Shown here: positions 31,706 to 42,129 of the stretch, in pieces | How positions within the stretch are numbered: position 1 is the first letter of the stretch | How the letters are laid out: each line of letters begins with the position of its first letter | NCBI GenBank assembly: GCA_033557465.1 | Contig: CM066043.1 | Coordinates: 111,094,278-111,158,277, forward strand | Length of the DNA stretch: 64,000 nucleotides | Direction: 5' to 3' | Source of the DNA: Ichthyophis bannanicus | Lineage: Eukaryota > Chordata > Amphibia > Gymnophiona > Ichthyophiidae | Program-made: the position numbers and the translations under genes | The notes under the pieces: generated by a model | Databases searched by the model: none | Told to the model about the DNA's origin: nothing | Seen by the model: only the letters and a program-made list of their open reading frames with translations

Positions 31706-33530
31706 ATGGAACAGTGGGCTGTACGGCTAGCCACATCTCTCACAGGAGAGGCGTTAGCAGCCTACAGGGCCATGCCCGCGGCACTTTTTACGGATTATGT
31801 AGAGCTAAAAAGGGCTATCCGAGATCGCTTAGGTTTAACTCTGGTGGTCTACCATCGCATGTTGAGAGCCACAAGGTTAAGACCTGGTGAGACACCTAAG
31901 GCTCTGTGCCAAAGGGTCAAAGGCTTAACTTTGAGATGGTTAGTGCCTGAAGGTAAAACCATGGAGATGCTAATAGATACAATTGTGTTAGGGATTGCAG
32001 CCATAAATTGCTCTAAGGAAATTCAATCCTTTCTGATATTACAAAACTGCCGAACTACAGGAGAAGCAACCCTGCTGACTGAGCGATATTTAGAGGCAGA
32101 ATTGGCTGGTCAAGCAAAAAGGGGCGCTTTGGAAATGGCAGCAGAGGCTGGTTTTGAACGATCAGAAAGGAACCCAAGGCAAAGTGTAAAGTGTATGAAA
32201 ACTTACGTGCCTATGACAGAGAGCAGGTGCGCAAAGAGAAAATGTTTTCAATGTGGAAAGATAGGACACATACAAAAGGAATGTAAAGCACGAACAGCAT
32301 TGATAAGTGCTAAGGCAAAACAGCTGAGAGAGGGATTTCTTTTGAAGGTGGAGGTTCAGGGCATTGTTACTGAAGCTCTACTCAACTCAGGTGCTGACCA
32401 GAGTATGATCTCCCGGAGACTCTGGTAGGCGATAGAAGCCCAGAGTGAGTCAGTACCGAGCCGACCAGAGGTAAGGGTTCGGATTAGATGTATCCACGGG
32501 GCATCCTCCCTTTATCCCATGTATAAGCTGTTAATAAAGGGGTTAGGGATACAGAGAGAAGTCCTGGTAGCTGTAGTCCCGAGATTGCCCCAAGACCTAG
32601 TGTTGGGTAGGGATTTGCCCCAGTTCAAAAGAGGGTTGGAGAAGGGCCTACATCCAAAAGTGGGTCTGGTGTCTACTCGATCCCAGTCCGAGACCCCAGA
32701 TAAAAAGGATGAGCATCCAGATGAAACCCTAGGTGAACTTCCATCCCATGATGACCTGATAGCTTCCCCTTCTGATGGGAGTAAGAAAGGAAAAGCTGAG
32801 AAGTGTCAGGAGAGACAGTGTAGGTCTCAAGGGAGAATTAAGTTGGACACAGAAAAGGGGATAGAAAAGGATTTCGGCCAGAAGGCAGAAGCCATGGTAA
32901 CCGTGGTTCCCAGGCCCCTGTTTGAGAAACCCAGGAAGCAAGGTCAGAACCCAAAGGAACAGCCTCTGAAAAGTGATTCCCCAGTTAGGCAAAAATTTGT
33001 ATTAAAATTTTGCAAGGTGTCTACGCAGGCTCAGAGTCCCCGAAAAGCCTCACCCCAAGCAGCAGGTTATGATTTGTGCAGCGCTGTGGAGGAAGTCATT
33101 CCCAAACATGGAAAGGCCCTAGTAGACACTGGTCTACAAATGGAAATGCCACTTGGGTGTTACGGCCGCATTGCACCACGCTCTGGTTTGCCCTTAAAGC
33201 ATTTTCTGGATGTCGGCGCTGGCGTTATCGACCCAGATTATAGGGGGGCAGTAAAAGTGTTGCTCTTTCATTTTGGGGAGGAGGATTTCATAGTGAAGGT
33301 GGGCGATCGAATTGCTCAGTTCATTTGTGAGAGAGTGGGGTTTCCGTTGTTGGAAGAGGTCCCCATGGTGACCCCTACAAGTCGAGGAGCCGGAGGGTTC
33401 GGCTCCACTGGACGAGCCAATGTGAAGGGACTGACTGCCACTGCGGAGGAGAAAGTGGAAGAGGATTTAGGTCCACAACTGGCGGAATTGAAGATGAATC
33501 CGGAACCTAGGATGGATGAAGAACTTTCCC
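31706..33530 (+). pseudogene. Gag-protease-dUTPase ORF of the Gmr1-like element, one stop
   Basis: One frame runs from 31706 to about 33530, broken by a TAG at 32426. Gag residues 1-140 resemble a SCAN/capsid C-terminal domain (RPGETPKALCQRV, RWLVPEGKTMEMLIDTIVLG, TTGEATLLTERYLEAE). A CX2CX4HX4C zinc knuckle lies at 32243-32284. The protease has ALLNSGADQS (about 32371-32400), with Asn where the catalytic Asp is expected, and LVLGRDLPQF near 32610. A charged linker precedes the dUTPase at about 32992-33420. The first ATG in view is at 31706, but the true Gag start is probably missing. Expected roles are particle assembly, polyprotein cleavage and dUTP removal. Confidence 0.8.
32992..33420 (+). 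pseudogene. dUTPase domain within the LTR element
   Basis: All five trimeric dUTPase motifs appear in order without a break: AAGYDLCSA, GRIAPRSGL, GAGVIDPDYRGAV, GDRIAQFICE and RGAGGFGSTG. The usual catalytic Tyr of motif 3 is present (DPDYRG). This module hydrolyses dUTP to limit uracil in cDNA. It is the best-preserved domain of the element. It cannot be produced as part of the full polyprotein because of the upstream TAG and other damage. Confidence 0.88.
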
Positions 33531-34942
33531 TGCTGCAAAAGGCAAGAACTCGCCAGATTGCTGGAGAAATTTACAGATGTCTTGACGCCAATCCCTGGTG
33601 AGACCAACACAGTAGCTCATAAAATTATAACCCCACCTGGGAAGATGGTAAGGCAAAGGCCTTATCGGCTACCTGAGGCCACGAAACAAGAGGTAGTGGC
33701 CCAGGTACGGGAGATGCTGGAAATGGGGATTATTGAGGAATCCAAAAGCCCATGGTGTAGCCCCATAGTGCAAGTGCCAAAGCCCGATGGCACTCTAAGA
33801 TTTTGCATAGATTTTAGGCAGGTGAACGCCATCTCAATGTTCGATGCGTACCCCATGCCTCGCATTGAAGAATTATTGGATCGGTTGGGACAGGCTCAAT
33901 TCCTGACCACGTTAGATATGACTAAGGGCTACTGGCAAATTCCCCTAACCAGGGAGTCCCGTGCGAAGACTGCTTTTAGTACGCCGATTGAACTCTTCCA
34001 GTTTCGAAGGATGCCCTTTGGCCTACATGGTGCAGCAGCAACGTGTCAAAAGGTTGGTGGACCATGTTCTATGTCCACATCAGGACTACGCCGTGGCCTA
34101 CATGGATGACATCATCATACATAGTTCCAGTTGGGCCCAACATTTACCAAGAGTGGAAGCCGTCCTACGGGCTATGAGACGGGCCGGCCTTACCTTCAAC
34201 CCAGGAAAATGTATGTTTGCTGGACAAGAAGTAAAATACCTCGGACACATGGTGGGGCGGGGCATGGTCAGACCTTTAATGAATAAGATAGTGTCAAAAT
34301 TTTTCCTAGGCCAATGACCAAAAAACAATTGAGGAGTTTTCTGGGTCTAATCGGGTACTATCGACATTTCATCCCCTGTTTTGCTGAAGAAAGCTCTTTA
34401 TTCACAGACATGCTGAAGAAGAATGCTCCAAATCACCTCAAGTGGACCCCGGAGGCTGAAAAGGTTTTCACAGTGTTAAAAGGGAAGCTGTGTGAAGCTC
34501 CAGTGTTACGTGGAGTAAACTTTAAACAGCCATTTATCGTCCAGACGCGTCTGAGATGGGCTTAGGGGCAGTTCTGTCGCAAACGCATGAAGGAGCGGAA
34601 CATCCTATAATGTTCCTTAGCAGAAAACTGTCTCAGATGGAACAGAACTACTCGACGATTGAAAAGGAATGTCTGGCCATCAAATGGGCGGTGAAGGCCC
34701 TCATATTGTATCTAACTGGTCGAAAGTTCTTATTGCTCACGGATCATGCACCGCTGAAATGGTTACACCAAATGAAGAATCATAATGCTCGGCTGACCCG
34801 ATGGTACATGGCATTGCAAGCCTTCGACTTTAGGGTGGAACACAGAGCAGGAAGATTGCATCAGAATGCCAATGCCCTATCGCGGATTACGAACTGTGCG
34901 GGTGAAATGCCGCCAGCCCGTAATATCTTAAGGGGGGGGATA
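33516..34942 (+). pseudogene. Reverse transcriptase / RNase H of the Gmr1-like element, frameshifted
   Basis: RT begins in a frame +1 to the upstream ORF (QELARLLEKFTDVLTPIPG). It has RQRPYRLPEA, GIIEESKSPWCSPIVQVPK, LRFCIDFRQVN and LTTLDMTKGYWQIPL. Frameshifts follow near 34047, 34300 and 34545. The catalytic YMDD is at 34099-34110. Then come LGHMVGRG, the tether RSFLGLIGYYRHFIP, and RNase H (DASEMGLGAVLSQ with the frameshift, TIEKECLAIKWAV, LTDHAPLKWL, HRAGRLHQNANALSR). This sequence order is that of Ty3/gypsy RT-RNase H. No HHCC or DDE integrase motif follows before the polypurine tract. Confidence 0.85.
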
Positions 34943-36296
34943 TGTGATAAGGAAGGCCATAGTAAGCCTATGGAAATAGGAGAAACTAAGGATTTTACCT
35001 TTAAGAAAAGTGACATCCCTGAAGTGCACAGGTTTCAGCGTTTCCCTAGAGAGAGCAAGCACAGGGAATCTGAACTTAGGCTGCCACACCCAAGCTCTGC
35101 TGACGTAGTTGCAGGCTTGGAAGATGATTATATGCACCTGTCTAGAGAGAGAGAGACACGGCCCGAGAAGCAGAGATATAAACCGAGGCTAGGGACAGTG
35201 GAGAAGGAGTCACACCCACAGTGGAGAGGAGAGTTACACCCACAGCCAGAAAGAGGATCACACCCAGAGCTGAGGAGACAGCCGGGGAGGAGACGAGAAG
35301 GCCGTGGAGAGAGCCTGGGAGGACAGAAACCAGGAGAGGAGTGCTCAGAGAGAGTGCACAGGGAAAGCTTCAAACCCCAGTTCCTGTTGAAAGGATTCAG
35401 AGAGTTCAGAGCTGGAAGACCAGGACTCAACCCAAGAGTTCACAGAGCCCAGTCTGGAACAGGAATCCGTAGCAGAGCTCCAGAGAGGAACGCAGGCAAG
35501 TAAGCCAGGGATTGTTTCCCAGAAGCTGGAGGGAGACGACTGAGCACAGCCAGGGGGAAGTGTCCACAGCCTCACAGATAATGTTGCCTTACCGGGGAGA
35601 GCTATACTCCAGAGAAACGCAGGGTTCCTTAGAGAGGGTTTACCCTGGGACGTCCGTTGAAGCTTCAGAGCAGGGCACTGCATTACCGGAGCTAGAGGGA
35701 ATGCAGGTGGACCTCATTGAGCAAGATTCTATGCAGCCAGAGAAGCTCATGGACTGTACACTGTGTAAAGCTGATAGTGTTGAGTCTCTCAGCTAAGAAA
35801 TAGCTAAGAAGATAAAAGTCTCCTGAAAAACTGAACCAGGAAGCCTAGCCATAAGCAGAAGGAAGGAGCATGCTCTGGTTAAGAGGAGAATACTTATTGC
35901 TTCTGTATTTGAGTGCTGAATGAAGACAAAGGTAAAAGAAGGTATTTTACTTTGGCTGAATGAAGAAGCTATTTTTTTTTCTATTTGTTATTTTGAAGCA
36001 CTTGTATAAAAGAAAGGACTGCGAAGCTAATACAGCCCAGTTTGTAAATGACTTGGAGCAAATACCTGGAAAAGTATCCTATTGCAACATGCTTGAACTT
36101 TGTTTGCGTTTTGGGGAAATAAACTGTCATTTTTGCCTACACTCTCGATGCATAACTACACTTCCTATTAAAAGGCTAGAACTACTATTCCCAGCATCCT
36201 TCACTGGAGAAGAAAATATTCTGTTTAAGCTTTTACAAGGGAAGTTAATGGCATCCCTATCCCTCTAAGCCTTAGGCGGAGAGCTAGGGCATGACA
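34943..36296 (+). repeat. 3' LTR of the Gmr1-like element
   Basis: It begins TGTGATAAGG directly after the purine tract AGGGGGGGGA and ends ...GGCATGACA, giving imperfect TG...CA ends. Length is about 1.35 kb. A polyadenylation signal AATAAA is at 36118-36123. The RNase H reading frame happens to stay open into the LTR until 35503; that stretch is not assigned a function. Confidence 0.7.
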
Positions 36297-38029
36297 CTAT
36301 GAAGCAAACAAGCTACTTGTAATTGGGTTTTCTCCCTCTATGCCCCCTCAGAATGGAATGCCTTGCCACCTGACCTATGAGGTTGCTCCGACCACACAGA
36401 GATAGAAAAAAAAAAAAAAACCTAAATACATTCCTTTTCCAAGAATATTTTGGCTCCATCCCCCCATCTCCCATGACAACCCAGATCCAATGTAACTTGC
36501 TTCACTCTCCCACTTAAATCCACTTCTATAAATTCTCCTTCTTATGCACTCCTGCTCCCCTCCTCCTTTTTACCCCTTACCTTCCCCCCTTATTCTTACA
36601 AAAATGTACATAGTTGCCTTTCTGGCAATATACAGTTACTTGTTAACTATAGATAAGTTTTCTACTACAAATTATTGTTCTAAGTACAACAGTTGTAACT
36701 ATACTGTTATGTTGAGTTCTATGTAAACCGCCTTGAATTGTAGAAAGATGGTATATAAAAATTTTAAATAAATAAATTATACCATAAAGATCAAGTGGAC
36801 CAACAGCCGTTTCAACCTATACCTTATGATCAGGAACCATTGGTGATGAAAGAAGTCATCGAAGCAGCATTGAAAGCCTTATCAAAGAACAAAGCAGCGG
36901 GCATTGATGGCATTCCCACTGAAGTATTACAGCAAGACAAATTCACAGCCAACTGACTGGAAAAGATCTGTGTTTATATCAATACTGAAGAAAGGTGACC
37001 CAACTGACTGTGGAAATTATGCACAATCGCTCTGATCCCACATGCCAGCAAGATTCTATTCAAGATCATTCAGCAGAGACAACAACCATATCTGGAACGA
37101 AAACTACCTGAAGTGCAAGCAAGGGGGAGGAATGACAGACATTATTGCAGATGTGAGATGGATCCTTGAAAAGACAAAAGAATACCAAAAGGATATCCAT
37201 ATGTGTTTTATTAACTACAGCAAGGCTTTTGACTGTGTAAACCATGAGAAACTCTGGGCCACATTAAAAAGCATGGGTATACCAGAACACCTGATCATTC
37301 TCTTGCACAACCTTTACACTGATCAAGAAGCAACAGTTCAAACGGAACTATGAGAAACAGAATGGTTTAAAATCAGCAAAGATGTATGACAAGGTTGCAT
37401 ACTTTCCTCCTACTTCTTTAATTTATATGCAGAACAAATCATCAGAGAAGCAGGACCGTATGAAGACTCAACAATAACCTTTGCTATGCTGATGATACCA
37501 TATTACTGGCTGAAAGTGAAGACTATTAGAAACATCTGCTTCTCAAGATCAAGGAATATATTCTTAAAATAGATCTGCACACCTTAACGCTAAGAAGACA
37601 AAGGGGTATGTTTACTAAACTGCGGTAATGTTACATACCGCGCATTATGTAACGTTAACATTACTTAATGATCGTTAACGTCCCCGGCCGAAGGTGGAGA
37701 GAGTGCGGAGAGAAGGGGTCAATGGGCGGAGAGTGGGTGGGGAGAGGCCCCTTTCACACTAACGCGCTGAACTGAAGGGCTGAATCCTACCATGAATGAA
37801 AACCTGCCGTTAGATGCACATTTGCAGGAGAGAGAAACCATTTGAGTGTCAGCAATGTACAGCCTAGACAGGGAGCCCAAGAAATGTGATAGTAGTGCTC
37901 CATTTTCAGCAACACCATAGTGCCAAAGTATGAATGGCCACTATGGCGATGGTGCAAATGGGGCATAGGTGGCAGCAGTTGGAACATGTAGCATGGGCAA
38001 CTGTGGCACAGGGTGGACCAGGCGGGCGC

Positions 38030-38740
38030 CTAGGAACATAGAAACTGGAAATCAGCAAGACAGCAGCTGACCAAGGCCAAACACAATCCACCTATATCTA
38101 CCTGGTTCACCCTAGCCAATAGTTGCTAGGGCACTGACCTGACATCCCCCAGCCATCCCGCCCCCATGTGGAAGGGACATAATATTGGTAGGCAGTGATG
38201 GGGGGGGGGATGTGAGGATGTCCATGTATGCCCCCCCACCCTGGGATCTGCTCCCTAGGCAGGTGCCTACCTACACAGCAGATGGCCTGGGACTGCGCAC
38301 TACCAGCACCGACAGCAAATGGTCATGTCAGCTTGGCAGGGGTGTGTGCCCCCGTGCTGGAGGGGGCAGTGCCACCTCCCTGCAGTGGACCTAGGCCATG
38401 CCCTGCATCAGAATGTGGTGTGCAGTGCAACATACAAAGTCTGGCTGAGGAAAAGTACAGGTAGCCCCAGGGACTATTGTGCATCTGTGGCAACAGTGTG
38501 GTGCAGTACACCCAGCCAGTGTGTCCAGAAGCAGAGGATCACAGGTTCAAGCCCCAGCTGTGGTTCCTGTAGAGCATGTCCCTATGTTTTACCCTACAAT
38601 GCAGATACAACAGCAACATCCAAGTTGAGATCCCTGTTATTTGTAATTACGGTCTAGTTCTGCACCGTAAAAACCTCTATGTTCCATGTAAACCGCACTG
38701 ATGTCGAATAGCGCGGTATATAAGAAAAATAAATAAAACA
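38030..38740. repeat. SINE/LINE fragments inside the 3.6-kb element
   Basis: 38030-38100 resembles the reverse of a LINE 3' end (gaacatagaaact...agcagctgacc). 38660-38740 has GTAAACCGCACTGATG, GCGCGGTATATAAG and AAATAAATAAA, the same tail as the SINE at 48950-49250. A B-box-like GGTTCAAGCCCC lies near 38550. These are insertions or captured pieces, with uncertain limits. Confidence 0.45.
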
Positions 38741-40859
38741 AACATGTGAAAAGCCCAAAGCAGCAGCGAAGAGGGGTACAAACACCCACCCACACAGGCT
38801 CCACAATCCAAAGATGCATGGAGAGTCAGGCTGTTGGCCCCAGCATTGAGCTGAAGTTATCACCAGAGCACTACTACTACCCCCTGCACAGTTTAGCAAT
38901 GTCGGCACTGTGATCAGGACCAGTGTGGCGGGCAGGGCTGCCAACCACCCCTATCTTTGTACAATGCTGCAATAGGAGTGAGCGTGTGTATATGTCTATC
39001 CATTGTTCTATGGCTGCCCACCCTTCACTGGGCCCAAAATGTCCCACTGTTACCAGCGTTAGCCTGAATAGGTGCATAATGAGCAGCAAGGTATTTTGGG
39101 TATGGCCCGGACAGGGCAGATTGGCCAGGATGCATTTTCACAGGGTGTAGGGCAATGGCTGGGACACTGTAGTGCCTGACCACCACCTGCATGGACAGGG
39201 TGGCCACAGCATGGCATGCTGGGAGGGCACTCACTCTGACCGAGCAGTGACCATGGCAGGTCTAGGTTCCCACATAGCACTCTACACTATCTGCCTCCAG
39301 TGATATATTTGTGTGTTCCCCAGTGCTGGGGTCCCAATCACTGAGATGCCTGCTTGCTGAATATAGTTCCTCTGTGAGCATGCACTATGGACTGGCTGGT
39401 GGACTGTCTGCAGTTAGACTGTGCATGGTCAGAACACCTATAAGGTACAGTCTGACTGTGCTGTCTGCTGGTGACTGGCAGACAGTACTGGGAGGCAGTT
39501 GGGGTTTTCCAGACCTAACCACAGCATTGCTGCTGGTCTGCCACTGCCCCAGTCATAGGTATGGCTCTGGCCCACCAACCCAGGAAGGCTGTCTCATACA
39601 AACAGGATGAAGGTTGCTTCCCTGGGGCGGGGGCACCTGTTCTTTACCTACAAAAAGTGTGATGTGGGCCCTTTGGGGTATGTAGTGTATACCACTGTGA
39701 CCTATAAAGGCACTGCTACACACACCTCATGCAATTCTAGGAACCCCTCTGCCCTGATAACAGCTGCCCATGTCAGCCAGACCTTAACACAGGGTACGCA
39801 CCAATCTGGCTGGTGTCTGGTCCCACAGGCCCACATGTGACTGCAGGATACAGATGGACACCAAATTACCTTTGGCTGCACTGCAAGGAACACCTGTCAC
39901 ACACTGGTAGTGATGGGGATGTACAGCAGGACCTATCTCTAGCACCACATGTACTGCGGACCTAGTGCTGGGCACCCATCCTATCCCTCAGGGTGAACAC
40001 AGAACCTGCACAATGGCATGGTCTGTAGCTACTCTGTGCCAGTATCACGCACTGTCAGTTCGTCTTTCCAAGCTGAGGTACCAGAGAGGTGCAGACCCCA
40101 TTTGGTGATCAGCTGTAGACTGCTATTCAGCATGTGCATTGCATCATGGGTACTGGTGGGGTTACCCTATCCTGGCACTCAGAGCAGACAGTTTGTGCGG
40201 TGACCTGCAGTCCTTCTGTACCCAGACATGGAGGTATAGCCTACTGGTTAATACAATGCCATTCTTGACAGTGTTCATGGGTTCAGTTCCTCATTGTTCC
40301 CTCCTCTCAGCCTGTCCTACTCAAATAGTGTGCATGCCTGTAGAAGTCATATTTTTGCAGATCTGTGCTTCCAGCCCATAATACCCTCGCCACAATTGCC
40401 AACATTCCCTCGGTCCGTCTATCTGCGTCTGTCAGCTGTGTAGAGTCCTGTCTGCCAGTACAGGCTGCCACCCCATGTCATGCACTGCTACCCTTTCCTG
40501 CATTGCACCTCTTCATGCTTGCCTCACCTGTGCCTGATCTGCATGGCACCACCACTCCTCTGTCCACCCATCATTGTAATTATCCTGCCACCTCCGCCTA
40601 CACTGGGGGACATGTATTCCCATCGTCTGCCACCAACTGTTTTCTGGTACTTTACATTGCCAACACCCTGTGCTGTGGTACAGCTGCCCCACCATGTTTG
40701 TCATCAGTACTGTCAGGCACATGGGATGCCCGCAGATATGGCAGGTCCAGCGGCTCCCACCTCTCCCTCCTTCACTCACCTGTCCATTGCCTTTCCTGAG
40801 TGCTCTATCTAGTGTTAGGGCTACATCTGTCTCTGTTCCACACAGGTCATGCATTTCAT

Positions 40860-41110
40860 CCTGAGGCACCTTGCAGTCCCCTAGGACACACTAACCTAGG
40901 ACACCATAACCTTGTTAGGCCACCTTAACCTATGGTTCCATAGCCCAGGGTGCCTTCTGCGGTGCCTTGTCCAAGGGTGCCTAATATGGTGCTTAGCCTA
41001 GGAGGCCCTATAGGGCGCCTTATGAGGCACCTTACTAGGCACCTTGCAACGCTCGTTAGTCTAAGGCACCTTGTAACACGTGTTAGCTGCTACAGCTTGC
41101 TGTAACGATG
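40860..41110. repeat. Subterminal repeats of AGGCACCTTG type
   Basis: Variants of aggcaccttg / agggtgcctt recur many times in both orientations over 250 bp next to the right inverted end. Such arrays can be transposase-binding sites in DNA transposons. That role is inference. Confidence 0.55.
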
Positions 41111-41192
41111 CAACGCCTTTATATGGGCATCTCTACCTTTACCGTGGAACCTAACGCGAATCATTACCGCAGTTTAGTAAACATACCCCTTA

Positions 41193-41832
41193 GATTCTGA
41201 CAACTGGCAAAATGAATAAGTTCATTGTTGATGGAGAAGAAATTGAAATAGTGGACAAATTTAACCTACTAAAGAAGCAACAAGCAGTCAAGAAATCCAA
41301 TGATGCATTGCTCTTGGCAGAATGGCTGCGAAAGGCCTAGACAAGATTCTCAAGTGCAGAGATGTCTCTCTCCATACAACGATTCGACTTGTTCAAGCCA
41401 TGGCATTTTCAATAACGTTATATGGATGTGAAAGTTGGACAGTGAAAAAGACAGATAGGAAGAAAATTGATGTCTTTGAATTATGGTGCTGGCGACAAAT
41501 ACTGGGTATACCATGGACTGCCCAAAGAACAAACCAATCAGTACTAGAGGAGATCAAACCTAAGCTTTAGAAGCTCAGACTTCGACTTTCATAATTTGGA
41601 CACATCATGCAAAGACAGAGATGATTAGAGAAAGACATCATGCTTGGCAAGGTAGAAGGTCAACACAAAAAAGAGGAAGGCCAGCAATGAGATGGATTGA
41701 TACAATAACAGCAGTTATGGATGCCAGTCTGTCAACAATGAGCCGCCTGACTGAAGACCGAACACAATTTAAGACAACTATCCAGAGGGTCGCCATGAGT
41801 CGACACCGACTTGACGGCACTTAAACAACAAC
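41193..41832 (+). pseudogene. RTE C-terminal region (copy B)
   Basis: Pieces include KGLDKILKCRDVSL, AMAFSITLYGCESWTVKK, FELWCWRQILGIPWTAQR and TNQSVLEEIKPKL (41322-41570). GRPAMRWIDTIT then follows before the TTAAACAACAAC tail. These are the conserved C-terminal features of RTE/BovB LINEs. Stops lie after KPKL and near 41595. Confidence 0.82.
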
Positions 41833-42129
41833 TATTAAAGCATTTCAATCCAGCCCCACTCATTGGACCTATGCTGCCTGCTGCCTCCCCCCTCCCCACC
41901 CACTTTGAAGATGCTGTGGTGCTCACTCGTTGAAAGAGACAAAAAAAAGCATCAGGGGTCACAGGCATGGCACTGGCCCTGGGATCCCCCCTCCCCAAGA
42001 GGATCTCCGAATGCCAGCAAAAAAATGCCCTGCACATCACACAGTCCTAAAGGGGGCAAAAAACAGCAGCTACAGCAAAAAACACTACAGGCCGCAAGCT
42101 GCATTAGGCCGCATGCTGAGAAAGGTATT
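41833..42129. other. No gene recognised
   Basis: About 300 bp between two LINEs; no recognisable feature. Confidence 0.4.

Larger units (their letters stand above)
31690..36296 (+). mobile_element. Gmr1-like Ty3/gypsy LTR retrotransposon with dUTPase, no integrase seen, 5' LTR missing
   Basis: Plus-strand order: Gag with SCAN-like capsid region, zinc knuckle, protease, dUTPase, RT, RNase H, polypurine tract, 3' LTR. RNase H runs directly into the tract at 34931-34940, leaving no room for a downstream integrase. Known Gmr1-type elements place integrase between protease and RT; here that interval holds the dUTPase instead. The element starts abruptly inside Gag at about 31690. Frameshifts and stops show it is inactive. 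The Gmr1 assignment is inference from domain order and Gag type. Confidence 0.75.
29734..36775 (+). mobile_element. CR1/Rex1-like LINE, 5'-truncated, inserted in RTE copy B
   Basis: The 7-bp word ATTATAC occurs at 29727-29733 and 36776-36782, flanking the insert. The 5' part (29734-30700) has endonuclease pieces ALHFTQIVNTPTQ and NTLDLIFMPQ, close to the LINE at 1-2132. The 3' part (about 36297-36775) has the ORF2 end (EWNALPPDL-like) and a tail with GTAAACCGCCTTGAATTG, GGTATATAAAA and AAATAAATAA. Between them sits the LTR element and unassigned DNA. Confidence 0.78.
37603..41189. mobile_element. 3.6-kb DNA-transposon-like element with perfect 28-bp terminal inverted repeats
   Basis: The ends at 37603-37630 and 41162-41189 are exact reverse complements, starting GGGGTATGTTTACTAAACTG. 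The insert splits RTE copy B, and the RTE text resumes 3 bp after the right end (tta at 41190-41192). Copy A gives the empty site. The left triplet is aaa, so a 3-bp duplication is suggested but not matched. A 3-bp duplication would fit PIF/Harbinger. No transposase motif was recognised; ORFs inside are short. Confidence 0.8.
28843..41832 (+). mobile_element. RTE-type LINE (copy B), split by nested insertions
   Basis: Three plus-strand blocks form one RTE element. The endonuclease is at 28843-29733, the first half of RT at 36783-37602, and the C-terminus with 3' end at 41193-41832 (tail ttaaacaacaac). Joining the first two blocks across the LINE insertion keeps the reading frame (...TESLY then HKDQVDQ). 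Joining the last two restores the order seen in copy A (AAGACAAA then GATTCTGAC). The element has many stops and is not functional. Confidence 0.85.

Noticed and set aside
38185..40869. Transposase ORF inside the 3.6-kb element
   Set aside because: Short ORFs on both strands show no DDE, Myb or zinc-finger motif that I can defend.
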